This document shows positions 49,774-57,973 of a stretch of 64,000 bases of DNA, one piece after another. This DNA is from Enterobacter cloacae complex sp. ECNIH7 (GTDB lineage Bacteria > Pseudomonadota > Gammaproteobacteria > Enterobacterales > Enterobacteriaceae). Where the stretch lies: NCBI RefSeq assembly GCF_002208095.1, contig NZ_CP017990.1:3906001-3970000 (forward strand). The letters run 5' to 3'. The translations under genes were made by a program, and so were the position numbers. The first letter of the stretch is position 1; every line of letters starts with the position of its first letter. The notes beneath the pieces were generated by a model. It saw nothing but the letters and a program-made list of their open reading frames with translations, had not been told where the DNA came from and did no database searches.

Positions 49774-50780
49774 ATACGGTTGAAATGGCGCACGGCAGCG
49801 GCGGACAGGCGATGCAGCAGCTGATTAACCGGCTGTTTATGGAAGCTTTCAACAACCCCTGGCTCGACGAACAGGAAGACCAGGCGCGCATTGACCTCGC
49901 CACCCTCACCGCGCAGGGCGACAGGCTGGCCTTCTCCACCGACAGCTACGTGATTGACCCGCTGTTCTTCCCCGGCGGCGATATCGGCAAGCTCGCCGTC
50001 TGCGGCACGGCCAACGACGTGGCGGTCAGCGGTGCCGTTCCGCGCTACCTCTCCTGCGGGTTTATCCTCGAAGAGGGATTACCGATGGAGACGCTCACGA
50101 CAGTGGTCAACAGCATGGCGCAGACCGCACGCGAGGCTGGGATAGCTATCGTCACCGGCGATACCAAAGTGGTGCAGCGCGGCGCGGCCGACAAGCTATT
50201 TATCAACACCGCCGGCATGGGCGCGATCCCCGCCGATATTCACTGGGCGGCGCAGCGGCTTAGCGTGGGCGACGTGCTGATCGTGACCGGAACGCTGGGC
50301 TGCCACGGGGCGACCATCCTTAACCTGCGCGAAGGTCTGGGGCTGGACGGGGAACTGCGCAGTGACTGCGCGGTGCTCACCCCGCTGATCCAGACGCTGC
50401 GGGGTATTCCCGGCGTGAAAGCCCTGCGGGACGCCACGCGAGGCGGCGTGAATGCCGTGGCACACGAATTTGCGGCAAGCTGCGGGTACGGGATTGAACT
50501 CACCGAGCGCAGCCTGCCCGTTAAGCCTGCCGTTCGCGGGCTTTGCGAACTGCTGGGCCTTGACCCGCTCAACTTTGCCAACGAAGGCAAACTGGTGATT
50601 GGCGTTGAACGCTCGGCCGCGGAAGCCGTTCTTGAACAGCTGCGGGCTCATCCCTCAGGAAAAGAGGCGGCGATGATTGGTGAAGTGGTTGAGCGCAAAG
50701 GGGTGCGCCTGACCGGACTTTATGGCGTGAAGCGGACGCTTGACCTGCCGCACGCGGAACCCTTACCCCGTATTTGCTAG
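49770..50780 (+). CDS. hypE: Hydrogenase carbamoyl dehydratase HypE
   Basis: The 336-residue protein is carbamoylated by HypF on its final cysteine (C-terminus L-P-R-I-C) and dehydrates it to a thiocyanate that donates CN. The N-terminal A-H-G-S-G-G-Q and the F-S-T-D-S-Y-V-I-D-P segment belong to the PurM/ThiL-like fold. It is coupled to hypD. Confidence 0.97.
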   Translation: MNTVEMAHGSGGQAMQQLINRLFMEAFNNPWLDEQEDQARIDLATLTAQGDRLAFSTDSYVIDPLFFPGGDIGKLAVCGTANDVAVSGAVPRYLSCGFILEEGLPMETLTTVVNSMAQTAREAGIAIVTGDTKVVQRGAADKLFINTAGMGAIPADIHWAAQRLSVGDVLIVTGTLGCHGATILNLREGLGLDGELRSDCAVLTPLIQTLRGIPGVKALRDATRGGVNAVAHEFAASCGYGIELTERSLPVKPAVRGLCELLGLDPLNFANEGKLVIGVERSAAEAVLEQLRAHPSGKEAAMIGEVVERKGVRLTGLYGVKRTLDLPHAEPLPRIC

Positions 50781-50844
50781 AACCGCGCCAAAAGCGGTCA
50801 GCACTGAATGTCTCTTTTTTTGCCAGTTTCTATTGGAAAGCAAT

Positions 50845-52917
50845 ATGCCGTATACACCGATGAGCGATCTTGGACAGCAGGGCCTGTTTGACATCACGCG
50901 CACACTTTTACAGCAGCCCGATCTCGGTGCGCTGAGCGATGCCCTGACGCGGCTGGTCAGGCAATCGGCGCTGGCGGACAGCGCCGCGATTGTGCTCTGG
51001 CATAGCGGAACGCAGCGCGCGAGCTACTACTCGACGCGTGATAATGGCAAAACGTTTGAATACGAAGACGAAACGTATCTGGCGCATGGCCCGGTGCGCC
51101 GCATACTCTCCCGGCCTGAAGTGCTGCACTGCAACTTTGCGGAGTTCCGCCAGGCGTGGCCGAAGCTGGCGGAGAGCGACCTCTATCAGCCTTTCGGGCA
51201 TTACTGCATGCTGCCGCTGGCGGCTGAGGGCCAGATTTTTGGCGGCTGCGAGTTTATCCGCACGACCGACCAGCCCTGGAGCGAGGCGGAATACGAGCGC
51301 CTGCACACCTTTACCCAGATTGTAGCCGTCGTCGCGGAGCAGATCCAAAGCCGCGTCACCAATAACGTCGATTACGACCTGCTGAGCCGCGAGCGCGACA
51401 ACTTCCGCATTCTGGTCGCCATCACCAACGCCGTGCTCTCCCGCCTGGACATGGACGAGCTGGTCAGCGAAGTTTCGAAAGAGATCCACCACTATTTCAA
51501 AATAGACGCCATCAGCATTGCGCTGCGCGGCCATCGCAAGGGCAAGCTGAACATCTACTCCACGCACTATCTCGATGAAGCCAACCCGGCGCACGAGCAG
51601 AGCGAGGTAGACGAAGCGGGCACCCTTTCCGAGCGGGTCTTCAAAAGCAAAGAGATCCTCCTGCTCAACCTGAACGAGCAGGACCCGGTCGCGCCGTACG
51701 AGCGGATGCTGTTTAACACCTGGGGCAATAAAATTCAGACCCTGTGCCTGCTGCCGCTGATGTCCGGCAACACCATGCTGGGCGTGCTAAAGCTGGCGCA
51801 GTGCGAGGAAGGCGTGTTTACCACCGCCAACCTGAAGCTGCTGCGCCAGATTGCCGAGCGTATTTCCATCGCGCTCGATAACGCCCTCGCCTATCAGGAA
51901 ATTCATCGCCTGAAAGAGCGGCTGGTGGATGAGAACCTGGCCCTGACCGAACAGCTCAACAACGTGGACAGCGAGTTTGGTGAAATCATCGGGCGCAGCG
52001 ACGCCATGTACAGCGTGCTTAAGCAGGTTGAGATGGTGGCGCAGAGCGACAGCACGGTGCTGATCCTCGGCGAAACCGGTACGGGTAAAGAGCTGATTGC
52101 CCGCGCTATCCATAACCTGAGCAACCGCAACAGCCGCCGGATGGTGAAGATGAACTGCGCCGCGATGCCTGCGGGACTGCGGGAAAGCGATCTGTTCGGC
52201 CACGAGCGCGGTGCATTCACCGGAGCCAGCAGCCAGCGGCTGGGCCGTTTTGAGCTGGCGGACAAAAGCTCGCTGTTCCTCGACGAAGTGGGCGATATGC
52301 CGCTGGAGCTACAGCCGAAACTGCTGCGCGTCCTGCAGGAGCAGGAGTTTGAGCGCCTTGGCAGCAACAAGCTTATCCAGACCGACGTGCGGCTGATTGC
52401 GGCCACCAACCGGGACCTGAAAAAAATGGTCGCCGACCGCGAGTTCCGCAGCGACCTTTACTATCGCCTGAACGTCTTCCCGATCTTCCTGCCGCCGCTG
52501 CGCGAGCGCCCGGAAGATATCCCCCTGCTGGTTAAAGCCTTTACCGCGAAGATCGCGCGCCGTATGGGGCGAAACATCGACAGTATTCCTGCCGAGACGT
52601 TGCGTACCCTTTCATCGATGGAATGGCCCGGCAACGTGCGCGAGCTGGAAAACGTCATCGAACGCGCGGTGCTGCTGACGCGCGGAAACGTGCTGCAACT
52701 CTCCCTGCCTGAAGTTACGCTTCCTGACGTAACCGCGCCCGCCGCCGAGACAGCGAAAGAGGGAGAAGATGAATATCAGCTCATTATGCGCGTGCTGAAA
52801 GAGACCAACGGCGTGGTCGCCGGGCCAAAAGGTGCCGCCCAGCGTCTGGGGTTAAAACGCACCACCCTGCTGTCACGCATGAAGCGTCTCGGGATTGATA
52901 AAGAGAGCCTGGTTTAA
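50845..52917 (+). CDS. fhlA: Formate-sensing sigma-54 activator FhlA
   Basis: The 690-residue protein has two N-terminal GAF domains (about 20-170 and 200-345) that sense formate. A AAA+ domain with G-E-T-G-T-G-K-E near 408 and G-A-F-T-G-A near 456, and a C-terminal Fis-type helix-turn-helix follow. It lacks a receiver domain and is not a phosphorylation-dependent regulator. The ATG at 50845 gives M-P-Y-T-P-M-S-D-L-G-Q-Q, close to the E. coli start. It lies 64 bases after hypE, probably in the same transcript. Confidence 0.97.
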   Translation: MPYTPMSDLGQQGLFDITRTLLQQPDLGALSDALTRLVRQSALADSAAIVLWHSGTQRASYYSTRDNGKTFEYEDETYLAHGPVRRILSRPEVLHCNFAEFRQAWPKLAESDLYQPFGHYCMLPLAAEGQIFGGCEFIRTTDQPWSEAEYERLHTFTQIVAVVAEQIQSRVTNNVDYDLLSRERDNFRILVAITNAVLSRLDMDELVSEVSKEIHHYFKIDAISIALRGHRKGKLNIYSTHYLDEANPAHEQSEVDEAGTLSERVFKSKEILLLNLNEQDPVAPYERMLFNTWGNKIQTLCLLPLMSGNTMLGVLKLAQCEEGVFTTANLKLLRQIAERISIALDNALAYQEIHRLKERLVDENLALTEQLNNVDSEFGEIIGRSDAMYSVLKQVEMVAQSDSTVLILGETGTGKELIARAIHNLSNRNSRRMVKMNCAAMPAGLRESDLFGHERGAFTGASSQRLGRFELADKSSLFLDEVGDMPLELQPKLLRVLQEQEFERLGSNKLIQTDVRLIAATNRDLKKMVADREFRSDLYYRLNVFPIFLPPLRERPEDIPLLVKAFTAKIARRMGRNIDSIPAETLRTLSSMEWPGNVRELENVIERAVLLTRGNVLQLSLPEVTLPDVTAPAAETAKEGEDEYQLIMRVLKETNGVVAGPKGAAQRLGLKRTTLLSRMKRLGIDKESLV

Positions 52918-52979
52918 TCCCCCAATCCGGCGGTGTTTTTCTGGCACCGCCTTTCGTTACCCTGCGCAATTGTCCCTCA

Positions 52980-53037
52980 TTGACACAAAATCGTTTCCTC
53001 TGTATAAAATTCCGCCTTAATAATGAGTTTCATTTGC
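52980..53037 (+). promoter_or_regulatory. Promoter and Fur-like box of the iron ABC operon
   Basis: TTGACA (52980-52985), 17 bases and TATAAA (53003-53008) form a strong promoter. Directly after the -10, bases 53019-53037 match the Fur consensus at 13 of 19 positions (ATAATGA...TCATT). This suggests iron-repressed expression. Confidence 0.75.
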
Positions 53038-53070
53038 ATCAATAATAATATTAATCAAGGGTAGCTTTTC

Positions 53071-54069
53071 ATGAAGAAGGTCATCTGCGCGTTAGGCCTG
53101 GCGGTTGCGTCGGTCAGTTCTGCTCTGGCAACCACATATCCTCTGACCATTGAAAACTGTGGCTATAAAGAGACATTCACCAAAGCGCCGGAACGCGTCG
53201 TGGCTCTGGGTCAGAATACCGTCGAAATTCTGCTCCTGCTGGGGCTGGAAGATAAGGTGAAGGCCAGCGCCTTCTGGCCGACGAAAGTGCTGCCGCAGCT
53301 GGCGGAACAGAACGCAAAAATCAAAACCCTGACGGTCGAAATCCCTACCCTTGAATCCGTGCTTGCGCAAAATCCCGACTTTGTCCCCGCCCAGACGCCA
53401 CTGCTGCTGGGGCCTGAAAGCAAGGTCGCAAAACGCGACGATCTGATGACCCTGGGCGTGAACAGCTACGTGTCGCCGGGCATGTGCGCGACCAAAAAAG
53501 CCACCGGCGATATGTACGGCAGCCGCCAGAAGCTTTGGGATATGACGTATCTCTACAAAGAGATTGAGGATTTCGCCAAAATCTTTAACGTTGAAGATCG
53601 CGGTCAGGCCGTGATTGCCGATTTCAAAAAACGCGAGGCCGACCTGCGTAAGGAATTCGGCAAGAGTAAAAAAGATCTTTCGTTTGTCTTCTGGTTCTCC
53701 AGTTCATCCCCTTCTGCTGACGCCTACGTCGGCGGTAAAAATAGCCCCTCCGGGTTTATCGCCAGCCTGATGGGCGGGCATAACGCCATTACGTCCGAGA
53801 CCGAATGGCCAACCGTAGGCTGGGAAAGCATTATTGCCGCCAATCCGGATGTCATTGTGGTGTCCAGCCTGGACCGCAACCGCTGGGCGCTGGATAACGC
53901 GGAAGAAAAAATCAAATTCCTGAAGAGCGATCCGGCGGTCAGCCAGCTGGACGCGGTGAAAAAAGGCCATATCGTGGTGATGGACGGCCAGGCGATGAAC
54001 CCGACGATCCGCACGATTTACGGGGCTGAGCAGGTCGGCGAACAGCTCAGAAAGCTGGGGCTGAACTGA
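53071..54069 (+). CDS. Iron-type ABC transporter substrate-binding protein
   Basis: The 332-residue periplasmic protein has a signal peptide ending at about residue 21 (S-A-L-A/T-T). It has the class III binding-protein layout used for ferric siderophores, haem and cobalamin. P-E-R-V-V-A-L-G-Q-N-T-V-E-I-L-L-L-L-G near residue 42 and A-N-P-D-V-I-V-V near 260 are typical. It heads a three-gene ABC operon with a Fur-like box. The block is absent from K-12 at this place. The siderophore cannot be named. Confidence 0.85.
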   Translation: MKKVICALGLAVASVSSALATTYPLTIENCGYKETFTKAPERVVALGQNTVEILLLLGLEDKVKASAFWPTKVLPQLAEQNAKIKTLTVEIPTLESVLAQNPDFVPAQTPLLLGPESKVAKRDDLMTLGVNSYVSPGMCATKKATGDMYGSRQKLWDMTYLYKEIEDFAKIFNVEDRGQAVIADFKKREADLRKEFGKSKKDLSFVFWFSSSSPSADAYVGGKNSPSGFIASLMGGHNAITSETEWPTVGWESIIAANPDVIVVSSLDRNRWALDNAEEKIKFLKSDPAVSQLDAVKKGHIVVMDGQAMNPTIRTIYGAEQVGEQLRKLGLN

Positions 54070-55106
54070 TGACCACCGCCGTTCTTCAGGCCCGGCAGAG
54101 CCTGGTTCTGACGACCTCGGCTTTGCTCGCCCTGGTACTGTTATTTCTGGTGATAGCCCTGAGCGTCAGCGTCGGCGAGCTGTCCATCCCGCTGGATAAC
54201 GTGTTTTACGCCATCAGCAATAAAATGGGGCTCACCGAGGTTCCGCTCACTCGCATCTATGAGAGCGTGATCTGGGACTTTCGCCTGAGCCGCGCGCTGG
54301 TTGCGGCCTGCTGCGGCGCGGGGCTGGCCATCTGCGGTGCCGTATTGCAGAGCCTGCTGAAGAACGCGCTGGCGGAACCCTACGTGCTCGGCGTGTCCGC
54401 GGGCGCATCGACCGGGGCGGTTTCTGTCGTCGTATTGGGGATCGGCACCGGTGCGGTGTCGCTCTCTGCCGGGGCCTTTGCCGGGGCGTTCGCCGCGTTT
54501 GCGTTTGTCGCGTTTCTGACGAACGGGGCGCGCGGCGGGAATGAACGTACGATTCTGGCAGGCGTCGCCGCCTCACAGCTTTTTAACGCTATTACCGCCT
54601 ACACCATTAGCACCTCCGCCAGTGCCCAGCAGGCGCGCGACGTAATGTTCTGGCTGCTGGGCAGCTTCAGCGGCGTACGCTGGCCTGAATTCCAGCTGGC
54701 ACTGGTCGTGGTGCTGATTGGGTTAGCCATTTGCCTCTACTATTCCCGGGCGCTGGATGCCTTTACGTTCGGTGATGACGCCGCGGCATCGCTGGGCATT
54801 GCTGTCCCCTGGGTGCGCCTGGCACTTTTTACCACTACCGCGCTGATTACCGCGACCATCGTCAGCATGGCGGGCTCAATCGGCTTTGTCGGGCTGGTGG
54901 TGCCGCACGTCATGCGTTTCCTGTTCGGGCCGCTGCACCGCACGCTGCTGATTGCCAGCGCGCTGGCAGGCGCAATCCTGATGGTGCTGGCCGATATCGC
55001 CTCGCGCATGCTGATTGCGCCGCAAAGCCTGCCCGTCGGCGTGGTCACCGCGCTGGTTGGCGTTCCGTTCTTTGCCGTGATTATCTACCGCTCAAGGAAT
55101 AAGTGA
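54069..55106 (+). CDS. FecCD-family ABC transporter permease
   Basis: The 345-residue inner-membrane protein has about ten spans and the FecCD/BtuC signatures R-L-S-R-A-L-V-A near residue 75, L-A-E-P-Y-V-L-G-V-S-A-G-A near 103 and the cytoplasmic coupling loop L-G-S-F-S-G near 197. One permease gene suggests a homodimer. It starts within the binding-protein stop (ATGA) and shares one base with the ATPase start. Confidence 0.9.
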   Translation: MTTAVLQARQSLVLTTSALLALVLLFLVIALSVSVGELSIPLDNVFYAISNKMGLTEVPLTRIYESVIWDFRLSRALVAACCGAGLAICGAVLQSLLKNALAEPYVLGVSAGASTGAVSVVVLGIGTGAVSLSAGAFAGAFAAFAFVAFLTNGARGGNERTILAGVAASQLFNAITAYTISTSASAQQARDVMFWLLGSFSGVRWPEFQLALVVVLIGLAICLYYSRALDAFTFGDDAAASLGIAVPWVRLALFTTTALITATIVSMAGSIGFVGLVVPHVMRFLFGPLHRTLLIASALAGAILMVLADIASRMLIAPQSLPVGVVTALVGVPFFAVIIYRSRNK

Positions 55107-55867
55107 TGAGCATCTGCGCTGAAAATATTACCTGGAAGGTCGGCAAAAAAGTCATCGTTAATGACGTCTCGCTGAAGGTTTCCCGGGGCGAAACGGTAGG
55201 ACTGCTTGGCCCTAACGGCTGCGGTAAATCGTCTCTTTTACGTATCCTCGCGGGGCTGCGTCGCCCGGATGCGGGCTGTGTGACGCTGGACGGCCAGGAC
55301 ATCTCTCGTATTGCCAAAAAGCAGCTGGCCCGCCGGGTCGCCTTCGTGGAGCAGCACGGCATGACTGACGCCAACATGCGCGTGCGCGACGTGGTCAAAC
55401 TCGGGCGGATTCCGCACCACTCCGCCTTTTCCAACTGGAGCACGCACGATGACGAAACCGTCACCGCCGCTCTGCAGCGCGTGGATATGCTGGATAAAAG
55501 CAACCAGGGGTGGCTGAGCCTCTCCGGCGGTGAGCGCCAGCGCGTCCACATTGCCCGCGCGCTGGCCCAGACCCCGACGGAAATCCTGCTGGATGAACCA
55601 ACAAACCACCTGGACATTCATCATCAGATGCAGCTGATGCAGTTGATCAGCGAATTATCGGTCACCAGCATTGTCGCTATCCACGATCTCAACCACGCCT
55701 CGATGTTCTGCGACTCGCTGATTGTGATGCAGAAAGGCCAAATTGTGGCGACGGGGACACCGCAGGACATCCTGTCCGAGTCGTTGCTCTGGGATGTCTT
55801 CCGGGTCAAAACCAAAATCGAGATCTCGCCGTTCCATGGCAAAAAACACATTCACTTTATCGTTTAG
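55106..55867 (+). CDS. Iron-type ABC transporter ATP-binding protein
   Basis: The 253-residue ATPase has Walker A G-P-N-G-C-G-K-S-S near residue 36, signature L-S-G-G-E-R-Q near 135 and Walker B I-L-L-D-E-P-T-N-H-L-D near 155, as in FepC/FecE. The ATG at 55106 follows AAGGA; an in-frame GTG one codon earlier is less likely. The MFS gene follows after 16 bases, in the same direction. Confidence 0.9.
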   Translation: MSICAENITWKVGKKVIVNDVSLKVSRGETVGLLGPNGCGKSSLLRILAGLRRPDAGCVTLDGQDISRIAKKQLARRVAFVEQHGMTDANMRVRDVVKLGRIPHHSAFSNWSTHDDETVTAALQRVDMLDKSNQGWLSLSGGERQRVHIARALAQTPTEILLDEPTNHLDIHHQMQLMQLISELSVTSIVAIHDLNHASMFCDSLIVMQKGQIVATGTPQDILSESLLWDVFRVKTKIEISPFHGKKHIHFIV

Positions 55868-55883
55868 GGGCGAGTGACCAACG

Positions 55884-57104
55884 ATGCCCCTTCGCCCTGC
55901 CACCACGCTCTGGCCGCCCGTTTTACTGGGTAGCCAGTTTGTTTTTAACATCGGCTTTTACGCCGTTGTCCCCTTCCTGGCGATATTCCTGCGCGACGAT
56001 ATGCTGCTCTCCGGTGGGCTGATCGGGCTGATCCTCGGCCTGCGCACGTTCTCTCAGCAGGGGATGTTTATCGTCGGCGGCGCGCTCTCGGACCGGTTTG
56101 GCGCGAAAATCGTTATCCTGAGCGGGTGCATTATTCGCGTCGCGGGCTATCTGCTGCTGGCGTTCGGGCACGCACTCTGGCCCATCATTCTTGGGGCGTG
56201 CCTGACCGGTATTGGCGGCGCATTGTTCTCCCCCTCGATTGAGGCACTGCTGGCAAAAGCAGGCACGCAAAGCGAGGCGAGAGGCAAGCGTAGCCGGGCG
56301 GAGTGGTTTGCCCTCTTTGCCGTCTGCGGTGAACTCGGCGCGGTGCTGGGCCCGGTTGCCGGTGCCCTGCTGACGGGGCTTGGCTTCCGCCAGGTGGCGC
56401 TGGCGGGTGCAGGGGTTTTCATTATTGCCTTACTGGTGCTGCACTTCTGTCTTCCGGCTTCCCCCCGCCTTTCACAGACCCTAAACATACAGCCCTGGTG
56501 GACGACGTTCCGCCAGCCGCGCTTTGTCGCCTTTATCATTGCCTACAGCTCGTGGCTGTTAAGCTATAACCAGCTCTATCTGGCGCTGCCGGTAGAGATC
56601 CAGCGCTCCGGTGGTAACGAGAAAGATCTTGGCCCGCTGTTTATGCTGGCCTCGGTGCTGATCATCACTTTGCAGCTTCCGCTGGCCCGCTTCGCCCGAC
56701 GCGTGGGGGCGGTGAGAATTCTGCCGGTGGGCTTTTTGCTGCTCTCCGCCGCCTTTGCGAGCGTGGCGATGTTTGCGGCGACAGAACCGCCAGAGGGCTG
56801 GCTGCGCCTGCTGCCGTCGGTCTGTTTCGTGACGCTGTTGACGCTGGGACAGATGCTGCTGGTACCCTCGGCTAAGGACCTGATTCCCCGGTTTGCCGAG
56901 GAGTCCACGCTGGGGGCGCACTACGGCGCACTCGCCACCGCCGGAGGCCTTGCGGTACTGGCCGGAAATTTGCTGTTTGGCAGCCTGCTGGATCGCGCGC
57001 TGGTGCCCTCAACGCAGGCGATGCTCCCCTGGCTGCTGCTGGCCCTCTTCCCGCTCTGCAGCGCGCTGGCCCTTAACGTGATTTGCCGCCCGCTCAGAAG
57101 CTGA
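55884..57104 (+). CDS. MFS transporter linked to the iron ABC operon
   Basis: The 406-residue protein has about 12 spans and the MFS loop motif G-G-A-L-S-D-R-F-G-A-K near residue 66. It is the fourth gene in the row with the iron ABC genes. Such a partner is often a siderophore exporter or importer (as EntS is), which is inference from position. The sequence itself resembles general drug-type MFS proteins. It converges on ygbA. Confidence 0.85.
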   Translation: MPLRPATTLWPPVLLGSQFVFNIGFYAVVPFLAIFLRDDMLLSGGLIGLILGLRTFSQQGMFIVGGALSDRFGAKIVILSGCIIRVAGYLLLAFGHALWPIILGACLTGIGGALFSPSIEALLAKAGTQSEARGKRSRAEWFALFAVCGELGAVLGPVAGALLTGLGFRQVALAGAGVFIIALLVLHFCLPASPRLSQTLNIQPWWTTFRQPRFVAFIIAYSSWLLSYNQLYLALPVEIQRSGGNEKDLGPLFMLASVLIITLQLPLARFARRVGAVRILPVGFLLLSAAFASVAMFAATEPPEGWLRLLPSVCFVTLLTLGQMLLVPSAKDLIPRFAEESTLGAHYGALATAGGLAVLAGNLLFGSLLDRALVPSTQAMLPWLLLALFPLCSALALNVICRPLRS

Positions 57105-57109
57105 ACCGG

Positions 57110-57454
57110 TCACTTTTTCGGACGATACTTTTCCGGCAGTTCCGGTACGGGACGACGGTCATCCATCAGATGGCGGACGGTCAGGATGGGATGACGCCAT
57201 AACATACGCGGGCCTGCCCAGCGCATAACCTGCTTCATCTCTTCACGTCTGGCAGGCTGGTAGCAGTGTACGGGGCACTGCTTGCAGGCAGGCTTTTCCT
57301 CACCGAAAACGCATTTATCCAGGCGCTTATCGGCATACGCATTGAGCGCCTGATAGTGCCCTTCCTCCTGAGATGCCTGCGGGCAATGCTTTTCATACAG
57401 CGCGATCATTTTCGCGATGGTCTCTTTTTCTCGTGAGATGCGTTTACCGGACAT
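57110..57454 (-). CDS. ygbA: YgbA, nitrous oxide-stimulated promoter family protein
   Basis: The 114-residue soluble protein has conserved cysteines C24, C48, C57, C60 and C64 (C-K-Q-C-P-V-H-C) that could bind an iron-sulfur cluster or zinc. In E. coli ygbA is induced by NO through NsrR. A site resembling the NsrR operator lies upstream. Function is not settled. It is three residues shorter than in E. coli. Confidence 0.9.
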   Translation of the reverse strand: MSGKRISREKETIAKMIALYEKHCPQASQEEGHYQALNAYADKRLDKCVFGEEKPACKQCPVHCYQPARREEMKQVMRWAGPRMLWRHPILTVRHLMDDRRPVPELPEKYRPKK

Positions 57455-57472
57455 AGCGGATTACCGAACAAT

Positions 57473-57495
57473 AAAGTGCATCAATAATACACCTT
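57473..57495 (-). promoter_or_regulatory. NsrR-like operator of ygbA
   Basis: Read on the minus strand, AAGGTGTATTATTGATGCACTTT has two ordered half-sites of the NsrR pattern (AAGRTGYATT and ATGCA...TT). It lies about 20 bases before ygbA. Confidence 0.5.
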
Positions 57496-57573
57496 TCAAC
57501 ACTGGATTTCAGAGGTTGCATTTCGTTTCCTGAAGCCTGATTCCAGTTTTAGCCATGCACCGGCTAGCAATCA

Positions 57574-57589
57574 CTGGTATTTTATACAG
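57574..57589 (+). promoter_or_regulatory. LexA-like box before the symE-like gene
   Basis: CTGG-N8-ACAG, with the centre TATTTTAT. One base differs from CTGT-N8-ACAG. It lies 40 bases before the start codon, over the likely -10 region. Confidence 0.65.
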
Positions 57590-57629
57590 GCATCAGAAAT
57601 GACCTTTGTCCGTGTTGTCTGGAGACCCT

Positions 57630-57860
57630 ATGCAAGAGCTCGCGATCGGCAAACCCTATCGCCATTTAAAAGTGGGATATTTTAGAAAGCGCCATGAAGA
57701 CCGCAATACCAAGATACCGAAGCGCTATAGCGTGCATGCGGCGCTGAGCTTAAAAGGTGACTGGCTTGAAAAAGCGGGATTTACAACCCATTCCCGAGTC
57801 AGGGTGGGCGTGGAGCATGGAAAAATTGTCATCGAATTAATGTCGGAAGATGCCTCGTAA
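57630..57860 (+). CDS. SymE-family type I toxin-like protein
   Basis: The 76-residue protein has the SymE core: basic segment R-N-T-K-I-P-K-R, then L-S-L-K-G-D-W-L-E-K-A-G-F-T-T-H-S-R-V-R-V-x-V and G-K-I-V-I-E. E. coli SymE, an AbrB-fold protein, is SOS-induced, blocks growth and condenses nucleoid DNA, and is held down by the antisense RNA SymR. The start at 57630 follows GGAG; an in-frame ATG at 57606 has no ribosome site. On the other strand TTGCGG (57701-57706) and TAAAAT (57679-57684), 16 apart, could start an antisense RNA near 57672 covering this start. Confidence 0.8.
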   Translation: MQELAIGKPYRHLKVGYFRKRHEDRNTKIPKRYSVHAALSLKGDWLEKAGFTTHSRVRVGVEHGKIVIELMSEDAS

Positions 57861-57973
57861 AGCCACGACATTTTTCTGCGCCGGACCTTTTTTTCATGCG
57901 ACAATAGAAGGAACAAACGGCCATTGAGCCCATCAAAACGGTTTATTTTCAAAGAAATGGACATCATAACTCC

